A DNA stretch of 64,000 nucleotides from Sympetrum striolatum (lineage: Eukaryota; Arthropoda; Insecta; Odonata; Libellulidae), in contig CANPUZ010000048.1 in the NCBI GenBank assembly GCA_947579665.1, positions 930,001-994,000 on the forward strand. Direction: 5' to 3'. A program made the position numbers and the translations under genes. Of this stretch, positions 13,475-24,129 are shown piece after piece; the stretch's first letter is position 1, and each line of letters starts with the position of its first letter. The notes under the pieces are model-generated. The model worked only from the letters and a program-made list of their open reading frames with translations, had not been told where the DNA came from and did no database searches.

Positions 13475-13800
13475 TTCAGAAAGACATTTTCTGGTGAAAC
13501 TGCTGTTCAGCTTGTTTTGACCAAATGGCGCACAATGGCAAATGAGGGTAAAGTTACTGTCATGATAGACTTCAAAAGGGCATTCGAGACAATAGATAGG
13601 GATATACTTGTAGAGAAATTAATTAAATATGGTTTTGGAAATCAAGCACTAAAAGTCAGGAAAATCTACCTGAGTAACAGGAAGCAGAAAACAAAGCTTA
13701 ATAATTCAACATCTGATGAAATTTATAATGGGTTTGGTATTCCTCAAGCGGCAATCATGGGGCCCTTGCTTTTTATCTTGTATATTAATGATGACGTGCC
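13475..13800 (+). pseudogene. LINE reverse transcriptase fragment (older element, interrupted)
   Basis: Reads QFRKTFSGETAVQLVLTKW, then VMIDFKRAFETIDRDILVEK, then GIPQAAIMGPLLFILYIND. These are the non-LTR RT blocks up to just before the catalytic YADD box. Immediately afterwards the sequence becomes a different element (Jockey-like gag), so the fragment is interrupted where its active site should follow. I did not find the rest of this RT after the inserted element. The clade is uncertain. Confidence 0.75.
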
Positions 13801-14026
13801 ACAACCGAATGATGTATTTGTTAATCCTCCACCGTCTACCACCACAAAATCTTCCCACGCTCGTTCCTATGCTTCAGCTGCTTCGGCAAACCCTGCTAAT
13901 TCTGACTCTGATGATATTGCCACCTGGTTTTTCACCATTCTTGAACAAGTACAATCTGCTCCTTCTATCAAAGAGCGAAAAATAATCATTCTCAGAGAGT
14001 TAATGTCCCTATATTCAACCCAGTAA
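13801..14026 (+). pseudogene. C-terminal end of LINE ORF1 (gag-like)
   Basis: After the junction the frame reads a low-complexity Pro/Thr/Ser/Ala stretch (NPPPSTTTKSSHARSYASAA), then a short helical end, and stops at 14024-14026. The endonuclease frame overlaps this stop by a few bases, as expected for ORF1/ORF2 of Jockey-type elements. No zinc knuckle remains in this copy. The open frame from 13517 is a chimera of the older RT and this gag tail, and should not be read as one protein. Confidence 0.6.
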
Positions 14027-15989
14027 ATTCCAATTCTTCCAAAAGTCTCACCATCCTCCCTTGGAATTGCAATAGTGTTGTTAACAAAAAATCTGAACTC
14101 TTCAACTTCATCCTTTTGCACTCTTTCGATATCATTCTCCTTCAAGAAACCTTCCTTAAAGCCAACATATCTTTCTCTCTTCCAAACTATAAATTACACC
14201 GATTCGATCGTCCCTCTCGCGGCGGTGGTCTCTGCATTTTGATTAAATCTCACATTAATTTCACTGTCCTCCCAACCCCTATCATACCTTCAATTGAATC
14301 AATAGGCATCCAACTCACTTCTGGTAACATTAAACTCAATATTCATTCATTATATGTCCGTGTAAATTCACTCTCTACTGATGATTTAACTACTCTTCTT
14401 GATACTGATTCTCCCTCCCTTTTCATAGGGAACGCAAAACACCCAACTTGGGGTGCTGTTAAAACCAATCAAAATGGTAAAATTCTCCATCGTTTTCTTA
14501 TAAATCATAACCTACAAATTCATTCTCCACAGGAACCAACTCATTTCAGTAATCAAACCATGGATCTTTTAGATTTTGCAATCTCAAAACAGCTAAATCT
14601 CACTCCGTCCATCCAAGCGGTCAATGCCCTCTCCTCAGACCACCTTCCCCTTATTTTAGACCTTCCTCTTTCCGCCTCCTCTTATTTTTTCCCAATTCCA
14701 AAATATTCCACTAACTGGCAAAACTTTTCTTCATTTATTACTGATTTCATCCATCTCATTCCCCCCTTAGAAACCCCCTCAATCGACGACATAAATCGGC
14801 AAATCGCTCGACTCACCGACTTTCTATCAGCCGCTCGCAACAGCGCTACGCGCAAAGTTCATTGCTCTCCCCTCGACTCATCTTATCTCAGACTTCCATT
14901 AAATATACGCCAAAAAATCAACCAAAGTAACGTCTTTCTTCGCAAGTGGAGAATTTACCGCCTACCCTCACATTTTGCAAATTACAAGACCCTACAAAGG
15001 GCAATTAAATCAGATGTCCGAAAATGGAAATCGCAAATTTGGCACCAAAAAGTAGCCCAATTGAGCTTCAAAGACAATTCAATATGGAAAATCGCCAAAC
15101 AACTAAGAAATACCACGAAAATACCACCTCCGCTCAAAAAAGGCAATCAACCATATTTCGATCCTCCCTCCAAAGCATCAATTTTGGCAACTTTGCATTC
15201 TAATAACTCTCTAAATAATCTACCCTCTCCTCACGAATCTCTTGTGACTAAAGACATAATTAACCTCTCTTGGACCCCTAATTCCTATATCCCTCTAACT
15301 TCATCAGCCGAAATTATCGAGCTTTTAAAATCATCCAAAACTCGCTCCGCCCCCGGACTCGACCAAATCACCAACCATATGCTAAAACTTTTCGATCAAT
15401 CTCCAATTGCCCTTGATCTCCTCTGCAATCTCTTCAATGCCTGCTTAACCAACTCTTATTTCCCGTCTGAATGGAAGAAATCTAAAGTCATTTTCCTCCC
15501 AAAACCTCACAAAAATCCCACAGACCCTAACAATCACAGACCAATTTCCCTTCTTTCGTGTTTCGGCAGACTCCTAGAAAAAATAATTAATGCCCGTCTT
15601 GTCTCATTTTTACAAGCGTCGGATATTCTTATCCCACAACAAATGGGTTTCAGAAAACAATATAGTACCGTCCATCAATTATTACGATTCCAACACTTTG
15701 CGACTACTAATTATATTAAACACAAATGTACGATACAATGCGTTTTTCTCGACTTCCAAAAGCTTTTGATCTTGTGTGGCATGAAGGACTTCTTCACAAA
15801 TTAATAAAATACGGCTGCCCCTCTTCTCTTACTAAAATAATCTCCCACTTTCTCCAAGATCGTTCATTTGTTGCGTCGGTACAAAATCACAATTCACTCT
15901 CTTTTCCAATTCAAGCAGGCGTGCCGCAAGGATCGGCCTTAAGTCCAACGCTTTTCGCGATCTTTATAAATGACTTCTCGGAGTCGTAG
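14026..15989 (+). pseudogene. LINE ORF2: endonuclease and reverse transcriptase, frameshifted, no FADD box
   Basis: The endonuclease begins near LTILPWNCNSVVNKKSE, then DIILLQETF (14128), GGGLCILIK (14221) and SSDHLPLILDL (14633). The usual GDFNAKH block has become GNAKHPTWG, so a catalytic piece is lost. RT follows: RSAPGLDQI (15343), HRPISLLSCFGRLLEKII (15535), QQMGFRKQYST. A one-base loss in an A run at about 15758-15762 then moves the frame into FDLVWHEGLLHKL and GVPQGSALSP. The frame ends at 15987-15989, directly after FINDF, where YADD/FADD should come. Dead as an enzyme. Confidence 0.88.
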
Positions 15990-16438
15990 TAGATAAAAAA
16001 CTTACTTGGAAAGAGCATGCAAAAATTAAATTGGCTCAAGCGACGGCAGCTAGAAATCTTTTATTTCCATTACTTTCCCGATCAAGCCCACTAGCAGTAC
16101 GAGATAAATTACGTCTTATTAATACCACCATCCTTCCCATTATTCTTTATGCTTCAGTAATTACATTTAACATCATCAACAAATATGAAATATTTTATAG
16201 AAAAATTGTCCGCCTTGCAACAAAATCTTGTCATCTCACCCCAACTAAAGAACTTTTCGAATATTTTAAACTCTCCACACTTTTAGAAAAAACCCACTTG
16301 GCAGCTAAAAAATGTAAAATGAAAATGATGCTAATTAATAACCCCCTATTTTCTCATATCTGGTCACCTAAAAAAGTAGGATTCAGTAGATGTAAACAAG
16401 TTAGGGTCCCCAATTGCCTATTTAATATTCAGAAATAA
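15980..16438 (+). pseudogene. LINE ORF2 C-terminal tail joined by internal deletion
   Basis: Frame resumes as GVVVDKKLTWKEHAKIK, which in Jockey-type ORF2 lies roughly a hundred residues beyond the catalytic box. It runs to the natural-looking end at 16436-16438 with the tail block RDKLRLINTTILPIILYAS. The missing block between FINDF and GVVVDKK includes the active site, so a single internal deletion of the order of 300 bases is inferred. The tail itself has no stop. Confidence 0.8.
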
Positions 16439-16708
16439 AACATTTTCCTAATTTATTTACCATTTAATTCTATCGAGCACTGTTCGAGCCCTTCCTTTTA
16501 AAACAAACAAGCCATTAAACTAGAGAGTCACTAAATTTGTGAAGAGGAGTCACACTGGGTGACATGGGCCTCGGCCTGGCTTACCCTAAAAAATAATGCA
16601 ATGCTCCAGACCACCATATGGTCTCGATTCTTTATTATCAATTATCCTGATTACTGATGATTTTTCCAATCAGGTGCACGACCACGCGAGTGTAACGTCG
16701 CTAACATT

Positions 16709-16810
16709 CTGCAAGCATGTTGTTTGCGCAAATTTCAAGTCGGCATCATATCGAGAGGGTCCTCAAAAGAAGAAAAAGTATTGAAAATATTCTTAAAATT
16801 TATCCGTCAT
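16709..16810 (-). repeat. Box-B repeat family, fragment
   Basis: Contains the family landmark TCAAGTCGGCATCATATCGA followed by GAGGGTCCTCAAAAG and the A-rich run. It breaks off before the box-B-like motif. Same orientation as the 17903-18280 copy. Confidence 0.7.
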
Positions 16811-17119
16811 GCTTTTATAATGATGTATAGCATCGAATCCAGATGATCAGGCGTTACCGTGTGGAAAGCCATTCAGATAATGAAGAAAAACAGTGTAAAT
16901 TCAAGCATTAGATTTCAATCTTTTACTGCCCAGGCAAAATCCGAAAAACCTGCTGCGGCCTTAAACTTTTTAGGTTGTCGCACTGCACTTTAGCAGCCAC
17001 GATCCAAAAATTCCCCGAAAAATGAAGCTCTTATCAATCTCCCTCTCTCACCCGTCAAAGAAGAAACTAGATACTCCTGGTAACGGCAGATCCATAACAT
17101 CTCACGTCGCCGATTTTAC

Positions 17120-17903
17120 CTTTTCGAAGTCAGGAAAGATACAATGGGTTGAAAATTTATGTCTAATATAATTGTTAGAAATGAAATATTGTTGCCGAAG
17201 AATTTGATGGATTGCGCTATAATGTTTACGAAAACCCATTTGTTGGGTATAAGTATATTAGCGGCGTCGAGAAATGACAGTAGACGAGAATTTTATGAGT
17301 TTTTCAAAGATTTTTCCGAGGCAGGAAAGCAGCGATATCGGCCTATGGTTGTCAGGTTCGGTGGGGTTTTAGTTGGGTTTAGGGATGAATACCACCTTTG
17401 ACTGCTTCCAAGCTGTAGGGAAGTATGTTATTTGAAGGCAGGAGTTGAAAAGATTGGTCAAAAGATCGAGAGCGGGCAGAGAAAAAATCAGGGATTTGAG
17501 CATTTGGTTGATGGAGTCCAAGGTCTGGAGCGGAACGGGTTTTGGTGGATTTTAACAGATCAATAACTTCTTTGGTAGCGCAAGGAGGAATATAAGAATT
17601 AGTGGTCCAGTAGAGACTAGAAATGGTGTTAGATACTGAGTTTTCGTGAGGTGACGTTGCATTATTAGCGGAATTGCGGGCATCTGAAGAAGCAAGAATT
17701 GACGATTTTGCGGCCGGGTCAAAGTGGAGTTGGTTGTCTTTTTTAAGGGGAGGGGGTACTTTTGTTGGGTTTCGAAGTTGTTTCGCGACTTTCCATATTT
17801 AGTTATCTTTAAAATTTAACTGAGCGACTTTGTTTGACCAAATTTTATTTTTCAAAATTTTTACATCTGATTTAATCTCCTTTTGGAGGGACTTGTAATT
17901 CAA
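17120..17903 (-). pseudogene. Second copy of the Jockey-like LINE, RT fragment, inverted
   Basis: Translated on the minus strand it matches the neighbouring element block for block: NYKSLQKEIKSDV, VAQLNFKDN, PTKVPPPLKKDNQ, TRSAP, then NHRPISLLSCLGKIFEKLI and QQMGFRKHYSAIHQ. These correspond to about 14985-15760 of the plus-strand copy. Several stops (for example inside KDN-stop-IWK) and frame changes are present. It ends at CIFPDFEK near 17125 and is cut on the other side by a box-B repeat at 17903. It is clearly older than the plus-strand copy. Confidence 0.82.
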
Positions 17904-18280
17904 GCAGAAATATTGGGTGAAACTGCCTCAAAAGACGTCCTACTTTTCCCTTATATTCCTTATGAGAGAAATATTAACGTGCTCTGGCATCGAACCCAGT
18001 AAGAGGACTGACTGTCTTATGAAATTTTTTTTCTTGAACCAATTCTTACCATACATCTTCTAGCAATGCACGAACTTCCTATAATTTCGATAAATTCGTC
18101 AAAAAAATAATGAAATACTGACCCAATGTCTTTTAAACGGGAGACATATTTACCGCCCGGCATCGAACCCGGGTCTTTCTGGTGATACTCCCTATACAAT
18201 ATAATAGAAGATCAACATCTCTAACTATGTGTGAAAATTCAAGCCGAAATATTGGCTGCAACTGCCTCAAAGAACGTCTT
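17903..18280 (-). repeat. Box-B repeat family, two-unit copy
   Basis: On the minus strand it carries CCCGGGTTCGATGCCGGGCG (around 18153-18172) and CTGGGTTCGATGCCAGAGC (around 17978-17998), about 170 bases apart. Both match the pol III box B core GGTTCGAnnCC. The part at 18225-18280 repeats the family segment AAATATTGGCTGCAACTGCC. It abuts the inverted Jockey fragment. Confidence 0.8.
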
Positions 18281-18289
18281 ACATTAACC

Positions 18290-19510
18290 TTTTTAACATT
18301 TATGGTCTTTTTTCTATCTATTGTGAAATTTCCAACTTCCTAATTATTTTAGTTTCACCTATAGAATTATTTAAAATAGAGCTTACATCCTGGTCGGCCA
18401 TGTTGGAAAAAATCAAATTTTTCGTAATTTACTTTAATTTCTGCAGCCAAGTTTACGGTAGTATGTGTAAAACATTTCACACTGTTAAACTTTGTGTTAT
18501 TTAATCTATCAATTGTTAAACTTTCAACATGGTATCTGTTATAGTTTTGACTACAGAATTAATTTAAATATCGCATGCAACGAAGTCAGCAATTTTTAGA
18601 ATCATCACATTTTATAGAATATTATCTAATTTTCACAGCCAAATTTACAAACATTTGCGTAAAGGAGTAACAGTTTTAAAATAAACTTTGTTTTATCTAT
18701 AAACTGTGAAATTTTCAACTTCTTAGTCGTTATAGATTCGTCAACAGAATTAATTGAAATAGAGTTTGAGCATGCAATGGCCGGTCATCTTGAAAAATCG
18801 TCCAATATTAAAAAAGTTTAAGTTTTACAGCCAAATTTATGTCAGTAAGACAACAAATAGTAATACTTTTAAAATATTTGGTATTTTGTCTACCTTTAGC
18901 GACATTCACAACTTCCTAGCTATATTAGGTTGGGCTGCAGAATGGATTGAAATAGAGCATCCAATGCCCGGCAATGTATGAAAATATCAAATGTTTTCTA
19001 GTTTATTTTAAATTCCAAATGTTCAAAAGTACAGCAACAAAAATAAATATTGTAAAACATATTTCCGCTATTGTGTCTGTAATTCGTGGAATTTTTGGAC
19101 GTCCCATCTTTTAAAGTTTTCACCAAAGATATAATTGAAACTCTTTCAGGTCTTTGAAATAATGAAATTTCTCAGTTTAATTCTATAGCCAAATTTACGA
19201 CCAAAGAGATGATATTTCTTTAATTGACGCTTCTATAAATTGTGAAATATTCAACTACTAAGCTGTTATAACTTCATCTACAGAATAATTGAAACAGAGG
19301 TTGTTCGCCTGATGGTCGGCCATTTTCACTGTAATCAAATGTTTACAAAATTATTATAATTTCTACAACGTATTGATAGAATTGATTGATACTAAAACCA
19401 TTATAGTAATTAAAATCCATGTTATTGTCTCTATATACGGTGAATGTCTCGACTTCTTAGCTCTCATAGTTTCGTCTGCAGAATTAATCGAAACTTGTTC
19501 GTCCAGTGGT
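18290..19510. repeat. Tandem repeat, about 190-bp period, six to seven diverged copies
   Basis: The block (gTGAAATTTTCAACTTCCTAg ... GTCTACAGAATTAATTGAAA ... TGGTCGGCCAT) recurs at about 18322, 18512, 18707, 18898, 19080, 19240 and 19436. A second block (CAGCCAAATTTACG) recurs midway in most units. Spacing is close to 190 bases apart from one shorter unit. Copies differ at many positions, so the array is old. Its right edge touches the LINE 3' end. Confidence 0.8.
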
Positions 19511-19514
19511 CGTC

Positions 19515-19880
19515 GTCGTCAAGGGAGATTTCAGATTCGACAGCGGTGTTTCGGCTTTGTTAGAATCCCTCGGTTGGAACTCTCTTATTAGAAGACGTGA
19601 ATATCGACGGAATCTCTTTGATAAATTTATCTCTACCGATTTCGGGGAGGAGATAACAGATATTGTCATCCCAGTTATATTCCTACGCGACCTTCGAGAG
19701 AAAACAAAAAAGCGATACAGGGAAGTAGTTGCCAGGACAGATAGCTACTTTTGGTCATTTTTTCCACTAAGTATTAGAGAAGCTAATAGCTCTCCAGATT
19801 AGATAGGTATTTTGGTGTCTTACACCCCCTGCCACACGCCACTGGCGGATTGCAGGGTTTAAATGTAAATGTAAAAGTGA
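19515..19880 (+). pseudogene. 3' end of a CR1/Jockey-type LINE with simple-repeat tail
   Basis: The frame reads SALLESLGWNSLIRRREYRR, then a spacer, then YFWSFFPLSIREANSSPD and a stop. This is the pattern of a LINE ORF2 C-terminus (LGW.sL..RR ... SFFP.siRe.N). The 3' untranslated part holds CCCCCTGCCACACGCC and ends in TTTAAATGTAAATGTAAA, a short tandem tail as in CR1-like and related elements. Only the last about 85 codons are present, as expected from 5' truncation. Confidence 0.72.
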
Positions 19881-19904
19881 TCTATCGAAAACATAAATGA
19901 CTTT

Positions 19905-20410
19905 TACGGAAAATATCCTGGGTTCGATGCTAGGACGATGCAATTATCCGCCCTTTAAAATACATTGAGGTAATTTTTCATTATTTTTTTGATACATTTA
20001 TCGAAATTACAGGAAGTTCGTGCTTGGCTAGAAGATGTATGGTAAGAATTAGTTTAAGATAAAAATTTTCATAAGACCGTAATATTTCCTGGGTTCGATA
20101 CCAGAACACATTACAATTTCTCACATAAGGAATATAAGGGAAAAGTAGGACGCCGTTTGAGGCAGTTGCAACCAATATTTCTGCTTAAATTTTCGCAGAT
20201 AGTTAGAGATGGTGGTCTTCTGTTGTGCTGCATAAGAAGTATCACCAGAAACACCCGGGTTCGATGCCAGACGATTAAATTGCAGCCGATTTTCAGAATA
20301 TTTTTAATCCTTTTTTCTTTTCTTTTGAGGACCGTCCCGATATGATGCCGATATGAAATTAGTGTTGTCGATCTGCTTGTAGTATGCAAGCTACATTTTA
20401 CTCGTGTGGT
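19905..20410 (+). repeat. Box-B repeat family, three-unit copy
   Basis: Three box-B-like motifs follow each other in one orientation: CTGGGTTCGATGCTAGG near 19919, CTGGGTTCGATACCAG near 20090 and CCGGGTTCGATGCCAG near 20256. The spacings are about 170 bases. The end carries GAGGACCGTCCCGATATGAT and GTAGTATGCAAGCTAC, the family terminus also seen at 16709, 45048, 56200 and 62310. Confidence 0.85.
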
Positions 20411-20959
20411 ATATAGATAGTGGAATTCTACAAACTTAGCAGGTCCTATCAAGTAAGAATGGACTCCACACGCAAAGTTCACGAAAACATTCTTCATTTC
20501 CGATACTGTATAAGGTGGCTGTAGATGACTCTGATATTAGTGACACCAATAGCAAGATGATACAAATCAATGGAAAATAACGAAGCAAACATCGGTCAGG
20601 AAGAGTAATTAAAAGACCCGAAAAATAAAATGGTAATGATCTTGAAGTTATTCCCATAGAACTTTCATGAACCCATTTCTCAGCAGACAATTAATCATCG
20701 TGGTGTACTCACTTGTTGTATATTACTAATGAGTTCGCACGTCAAAAATGATCGAAAGTTTAGTTACCGAAAGCAGAGATAATCCCGTTACGTGATTAGA
20801 TTGTTCTTTTAAACTACGCGCTCGTTGCTGCCTTTCTATTGGTTTTGATGGAAATCCTTGTTTGTGAGAACGAAAACATTAATCAATTCAAATCACGAAG
20901 CCAAAAGTTAAACCTATTTTACGGAAGGTGACATTAATTGTAGAAAGGTAAGGCTGAGT

Positions 20960-21900
20960 TTCAATCTCCAAAGTTGTCCTCCGGAACCACTAAAGACGAA
21001 GTCTTCGAGGACGCGCTATGGATCCCAGTGCGAAAAGTACAGCAACTCCGTATGAAAGACGGCGAGAAAGTCTCCATTTTTTCATTTGCGGCTCCCTCAA
21101 CGCCCGAATGGCCATTGGGAAGAATCCCTATATATCTCCGCGCGTCGGCGCACCACAGATCTGCCACCGGTGTAGCCGCTTCGGCCATTCATCCGCACAC
21201 TGCCGTGCCGCGCTGATTCCGCTGCGCCGCACCAGATTGCGGACTGCTCTCTAAGAAATACAGGACACGCCCACCCGCTGCAACTGTGGTGGGCAGCGTA
21301 GAGCCGTATCGCGTTCCTGCATTCATTGGACGTAGGCGTCGTGCCGCACCCTCACCCGCACCCGCAACCGATAGCGATTCCGCGACCGCAGCCGCCGAAG
21401 GAGACGGGGAGGAGCAGCCCTCTCATTCGTCGAAGATGCCGCGAGCCGCGCCGCAGCGCATATTGGGAGGACTTCCCCGACCTCCCACGCCCGCAGCCGC
21501 TCAACCAAGAGACGGCCGCAGCCCCAAAAATCCCGCCGAGGCAAAGAAGACGCTCAACTGCGCCTTTGGAAGCCGCACCCGCCACCACGTCGGAGCAGAA
21601 TCTCATCCTCACCATGGACAGATTGATATTCCAAGAAGCCGTCACCGCTCCGTTGGCAGAATTTCCTGCTCCCGCGCCTCCGATGTAGCATTCCCGGCTA
21701 CATAATCTACCGCACTGACTGGCAAACTGCACCCGGCGAAACGGATAGGAGGAGCAGCCATTGCCATTGCCGACTGCATCCAGCACACCCTGCCCTTGCC
21801 GCACCCGGAACCATGGCCTCGAAGCCACCGTTCATCTTCCTCCACAGCACCACTTCGTCGACGGCGCCTTCGGCGACACCTTCACCTTCATGAGTCAAAT
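20960..21900 (+). pseudogene. GC-rich LINE ORF1 (gag) remnant with zinc knuckle
   Basis: In the frame starting 21018 a CCHC knuckle reads CHRCSRFGHSSAHC (C-x2-C-x4-H-x4-C). In other frames further Cys/His pieces (CNCGGQRRAVSRSCIH near 21272) resemble the second and third knuckles of LINE ORF1 proteins. A Pro/Arg-rich C-terminal part follows (PHPHPHPQPIAIPRPQPP, 21344). The reading moves between frames, so it is broken. The segment is strikingly GC-rich against its AT-rich surroundings, which explains the many long open frames on both strands here. I see no endonuclease after it. Confidence 0.5.
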
Positions 21901-22204
21901 TATGTTTTGCTGACGAACTAAAAAAATGGCCCAATTCATTAGCTATTCACCACGAAAATTTCATTGAGCTATCTTTACGGTAACGAATTTTAAAATTAGA
22001 TTAAAAACCTTCCATTACTTCCCGGAATGCCCTTAATTATCCCCACCATCTCGATATTACGAAATTCGTGGAGAAAAACTCGTACGCGGATCGCCTTCGC
22101 AATGCAAGGAAGAGATTTCGGAGAAGACCGTACAGGAAATCTCGATATGTGAAATGTTTTCGCCGCCATATTGGATCACTTGGTGACGTCATAGCAACTA
22201 TAAC

Positions 22205-22330
22205 AATCGGTGTTACGGCAACCAACAATAATCATTGCCATGGCAACCGTAATAATGACGGTCCCTCTGCCAATCGTTACCATAGGAACCGTTGTTATGG
22301 TACCTATTGTTACTGGTTTCCATGGCAATA
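22205..22330. promoter_or_regulatory. Cluster of four X-box-like (RFX) palindromes
   Basis: Within about 90 bases lie ATTGCCATGGCAAC, GTTACCATAGGAAC, GTTGTTATGGTACC and GTTTCCATGGCAAT. The consensus bound by RFX factors is GTHNYYATRRNAAC; the second site fits fully and the others miss one base each. A half-site TTACGGCAAC precedes them. RFX sites drive ciliary genes in animals, but no ciliary gene is recognisable next to it here. They may be a degenerate repeat that happens to resemble X-boxes. Confidence 0.35.
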
Positions 22331-23242
22331 GCATATATAGCTAGCAATATAGATAGCAAAAGTTGCTGTGATATCGAATTCAAAGTTAAAAACGCCACAG
22401 AAAAGTTTTTAAATGCGTAAAAAACTTAATTTAATTGCAAAAATTGGTTAAATCATTTTTCTAATCATTAAAAATCAATAAAGTTCTACTTGATAGGAAA
22501 ATTATCGTATAAGTTAGTGACGAAATTTTGTTAAGCGTTCAATATCCAATTACGTTGATTAAAATTTGCGTCGCGATGAAAGAAAAATGACAATCTACTA
22601 TCATTCTTCAAAGATGTGCTCGAATAAATTAGAATTCGGGCACTGCTTATTGATTATTATACAAGAAAATGAGAAACTCATACAGAGTGGAACTATTTTC
22701 ATTCGCTCAGCAAAACAATTGTAAGAATTTATACGGATTAATACGGAAACGCGTGGGCATTAAATTAATATCAATAACATGAAAGGGAGCCTTTGGACAC
22801 GTAGAGTAGGGGAAGGAGTCTCCGTGATTGTGGGAGAAATGAAGATGGATGTTTCGGAAGAATCCAAACTTCCGATTTCATCGAATCGTATCTTCAAATG
22901 AGGGCCTCAATGGAATTATTTATTTATTGTTGAATATGATACAAGTAGAATGACTTATTTAACTATTTCTCACAGCGATAAATACTCCGCCTCCTATTCG
23001 GCTGTCTCGGTCCTTACGATACACTGTGAAATTCGGAGGAAAAATCTCACTGGTCGCCATTTATTCGCAAAGCCAATTTTCGTTTCCTAAAATTATGCCG
23101 TCGCATATCTTCCTATTGAAGTCAAAGATTCCGCTCGCTTATTACGAATGCTTCATCAGTGCACTACGACTAGCTTTATCTCTTCGTGACTTTCGCTCTT
23201 GGGATGACGGTGAGAATCCGAAATTTGAACATTGAAACTACG
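22331..23242. other. AT-rich noncoding stretch
   Basis: No gene or repeat that I can support. The frames on both strands around 22037-22398 are shadows of the palindrome cluster. Confidence 0.35.
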
Positions 23243-23575
23243 GATCCCAACAATGGGCTTTACTTTGTAATACAAGCTAGGGATATTGTTGTTGACTTCG
23301 CCTAGTAACGAGGGGGAAGGGGGATTCCTTCTTATCTTCAAGAGAGTGCCGGAGGGATACCAATTAGGAAAACGTTTTGATAGTTCGAATAATTGAACGC
23401 ATTAATTACAACAATTTGAGTTACGATCAGGTGTTGACTCGTCCGTTCGAAAACAGAGAATCTTCGACTTACTTTGTTAAAAATCTCACTAAGAATGTTG
23501 CCATTATGTTTGCTCAGGAAATATTTTGTAGTAAACAGCTAATAAATAAGGAAATTTTTAAATAGTTATCGATAA
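23243..23575 (+). repeat. Direct repeat, left copy (flanks tRNA-like modules)
   Basis: Runs from CAACAATGGGCTTTACTTTG through GGGATATTGTTG and GACTTCGCCTAGTAACGA to AATAAATAAGGAAATTTTTA. Nearly every block is repeated in order at 24415-24735. The two copies lie in the same direction about 1.17 kb apart. The edges are not sharp and no TG...CA ends were found. Confidence 0.7.
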
Positions 23576-23904
23576 AAAATGTTACATGTGACTTTTATCA
23601 AACTTGAAACTACCTCGCTCTAACGTTTCGTAATTTCCCGCAAAGACTCTTTGAATTTTAATTTTTCCTCACAAATTTATCTGTAACCACAAGAATCGAA
23701 AACTAAAACTACCTGGGATGCCGTAATCTGTCAAAGATCTAAAACTAAAATAATCGCATTTACCTCATAGGTCATATGCTCCGCAGCCCGAGCAGTATGG
23801 TGTTCGCCAAAACGATCAAGTGGTGCTCAACATGATTATAATTGCAATGATAGGCCAGGTAGATAGGAGCACTCGAGGGCTTTTAATACCAATATGTGGA
23901 GAGG

Positions 23905-23976
23905 CTCCGGATAGGCATTTGGACAGCGCGTTCGACTTGGATGAAAGCGGTCCCGGGCTCGATTCCCGGTGGGACA
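23905..23976 (+). repeat. tRNA-derived module with perfect T-arm, SINE-like head
   Basis: The sequence GGACAGCGCGTTCGACTTGG, then GGTCCCGGGCTCGATTCCC, resembles the 3' two thirds of a tRNA. The T-arm CCGGG-CTCGATT-CCCGG (23953-23969) is a perfect 5-bp stem with a 7-base loop. The acceptor stem does not pair with the upstream bases, so this is not an intact tRNA gene. A tRNA-derived SINE head is the likeliest reading. Confidence 0.5.
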
Positions 23977-24129
23977 CTACGTGCATTTTGACCTCCGCTG
24001 TCGAATCACTTATAAAATACTGCTCCACATAAAAGCGAGTTATACTGAACGGTGAGTTATCCATGTGATCTGCGTGATTGTGATTTCCTTCAATTTCTGA
24101 TGCTATGAATGTAAATGTGAGAATGTGAT

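Larger units (their letters stand above)
13801..16590 (+). mobile_element. Jockey-like non-LTR retrotransposon, 5' truncated, internally deleted
   Basis: In order: the C-terminal end of a gag-like ORF1, an apurinic-type endonuclease, a reverse transcriptase, the RT tail and a short 3' untranslated region ending near 16590 in a run of A (TTACCCTAAAAAA). It starts inside another LINE's RT at about 13795-13825. ORF1 lacks its zinc knuckles (5' truncation), the RT has a one-base deletion near 15760, and the catalytic FADD region is deleted at about 15985. The clade call rests on the domain order and tail sequence; a related LINE clade is possible. Confidence 0.85.

Noticed and set aside
13517..14026. 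Single 169-codon protein spanning the LINE junction
   Set aside because: Its first half is an RT and its second half a gag tail from a different element; an insertion chimera and not a gene.
21286..21934. Several overlapping open frames on both strands in the GC-rich island
   Set aside because: High GC removes stop codons; only the knuckle-bearing plus-strand frames have family support.
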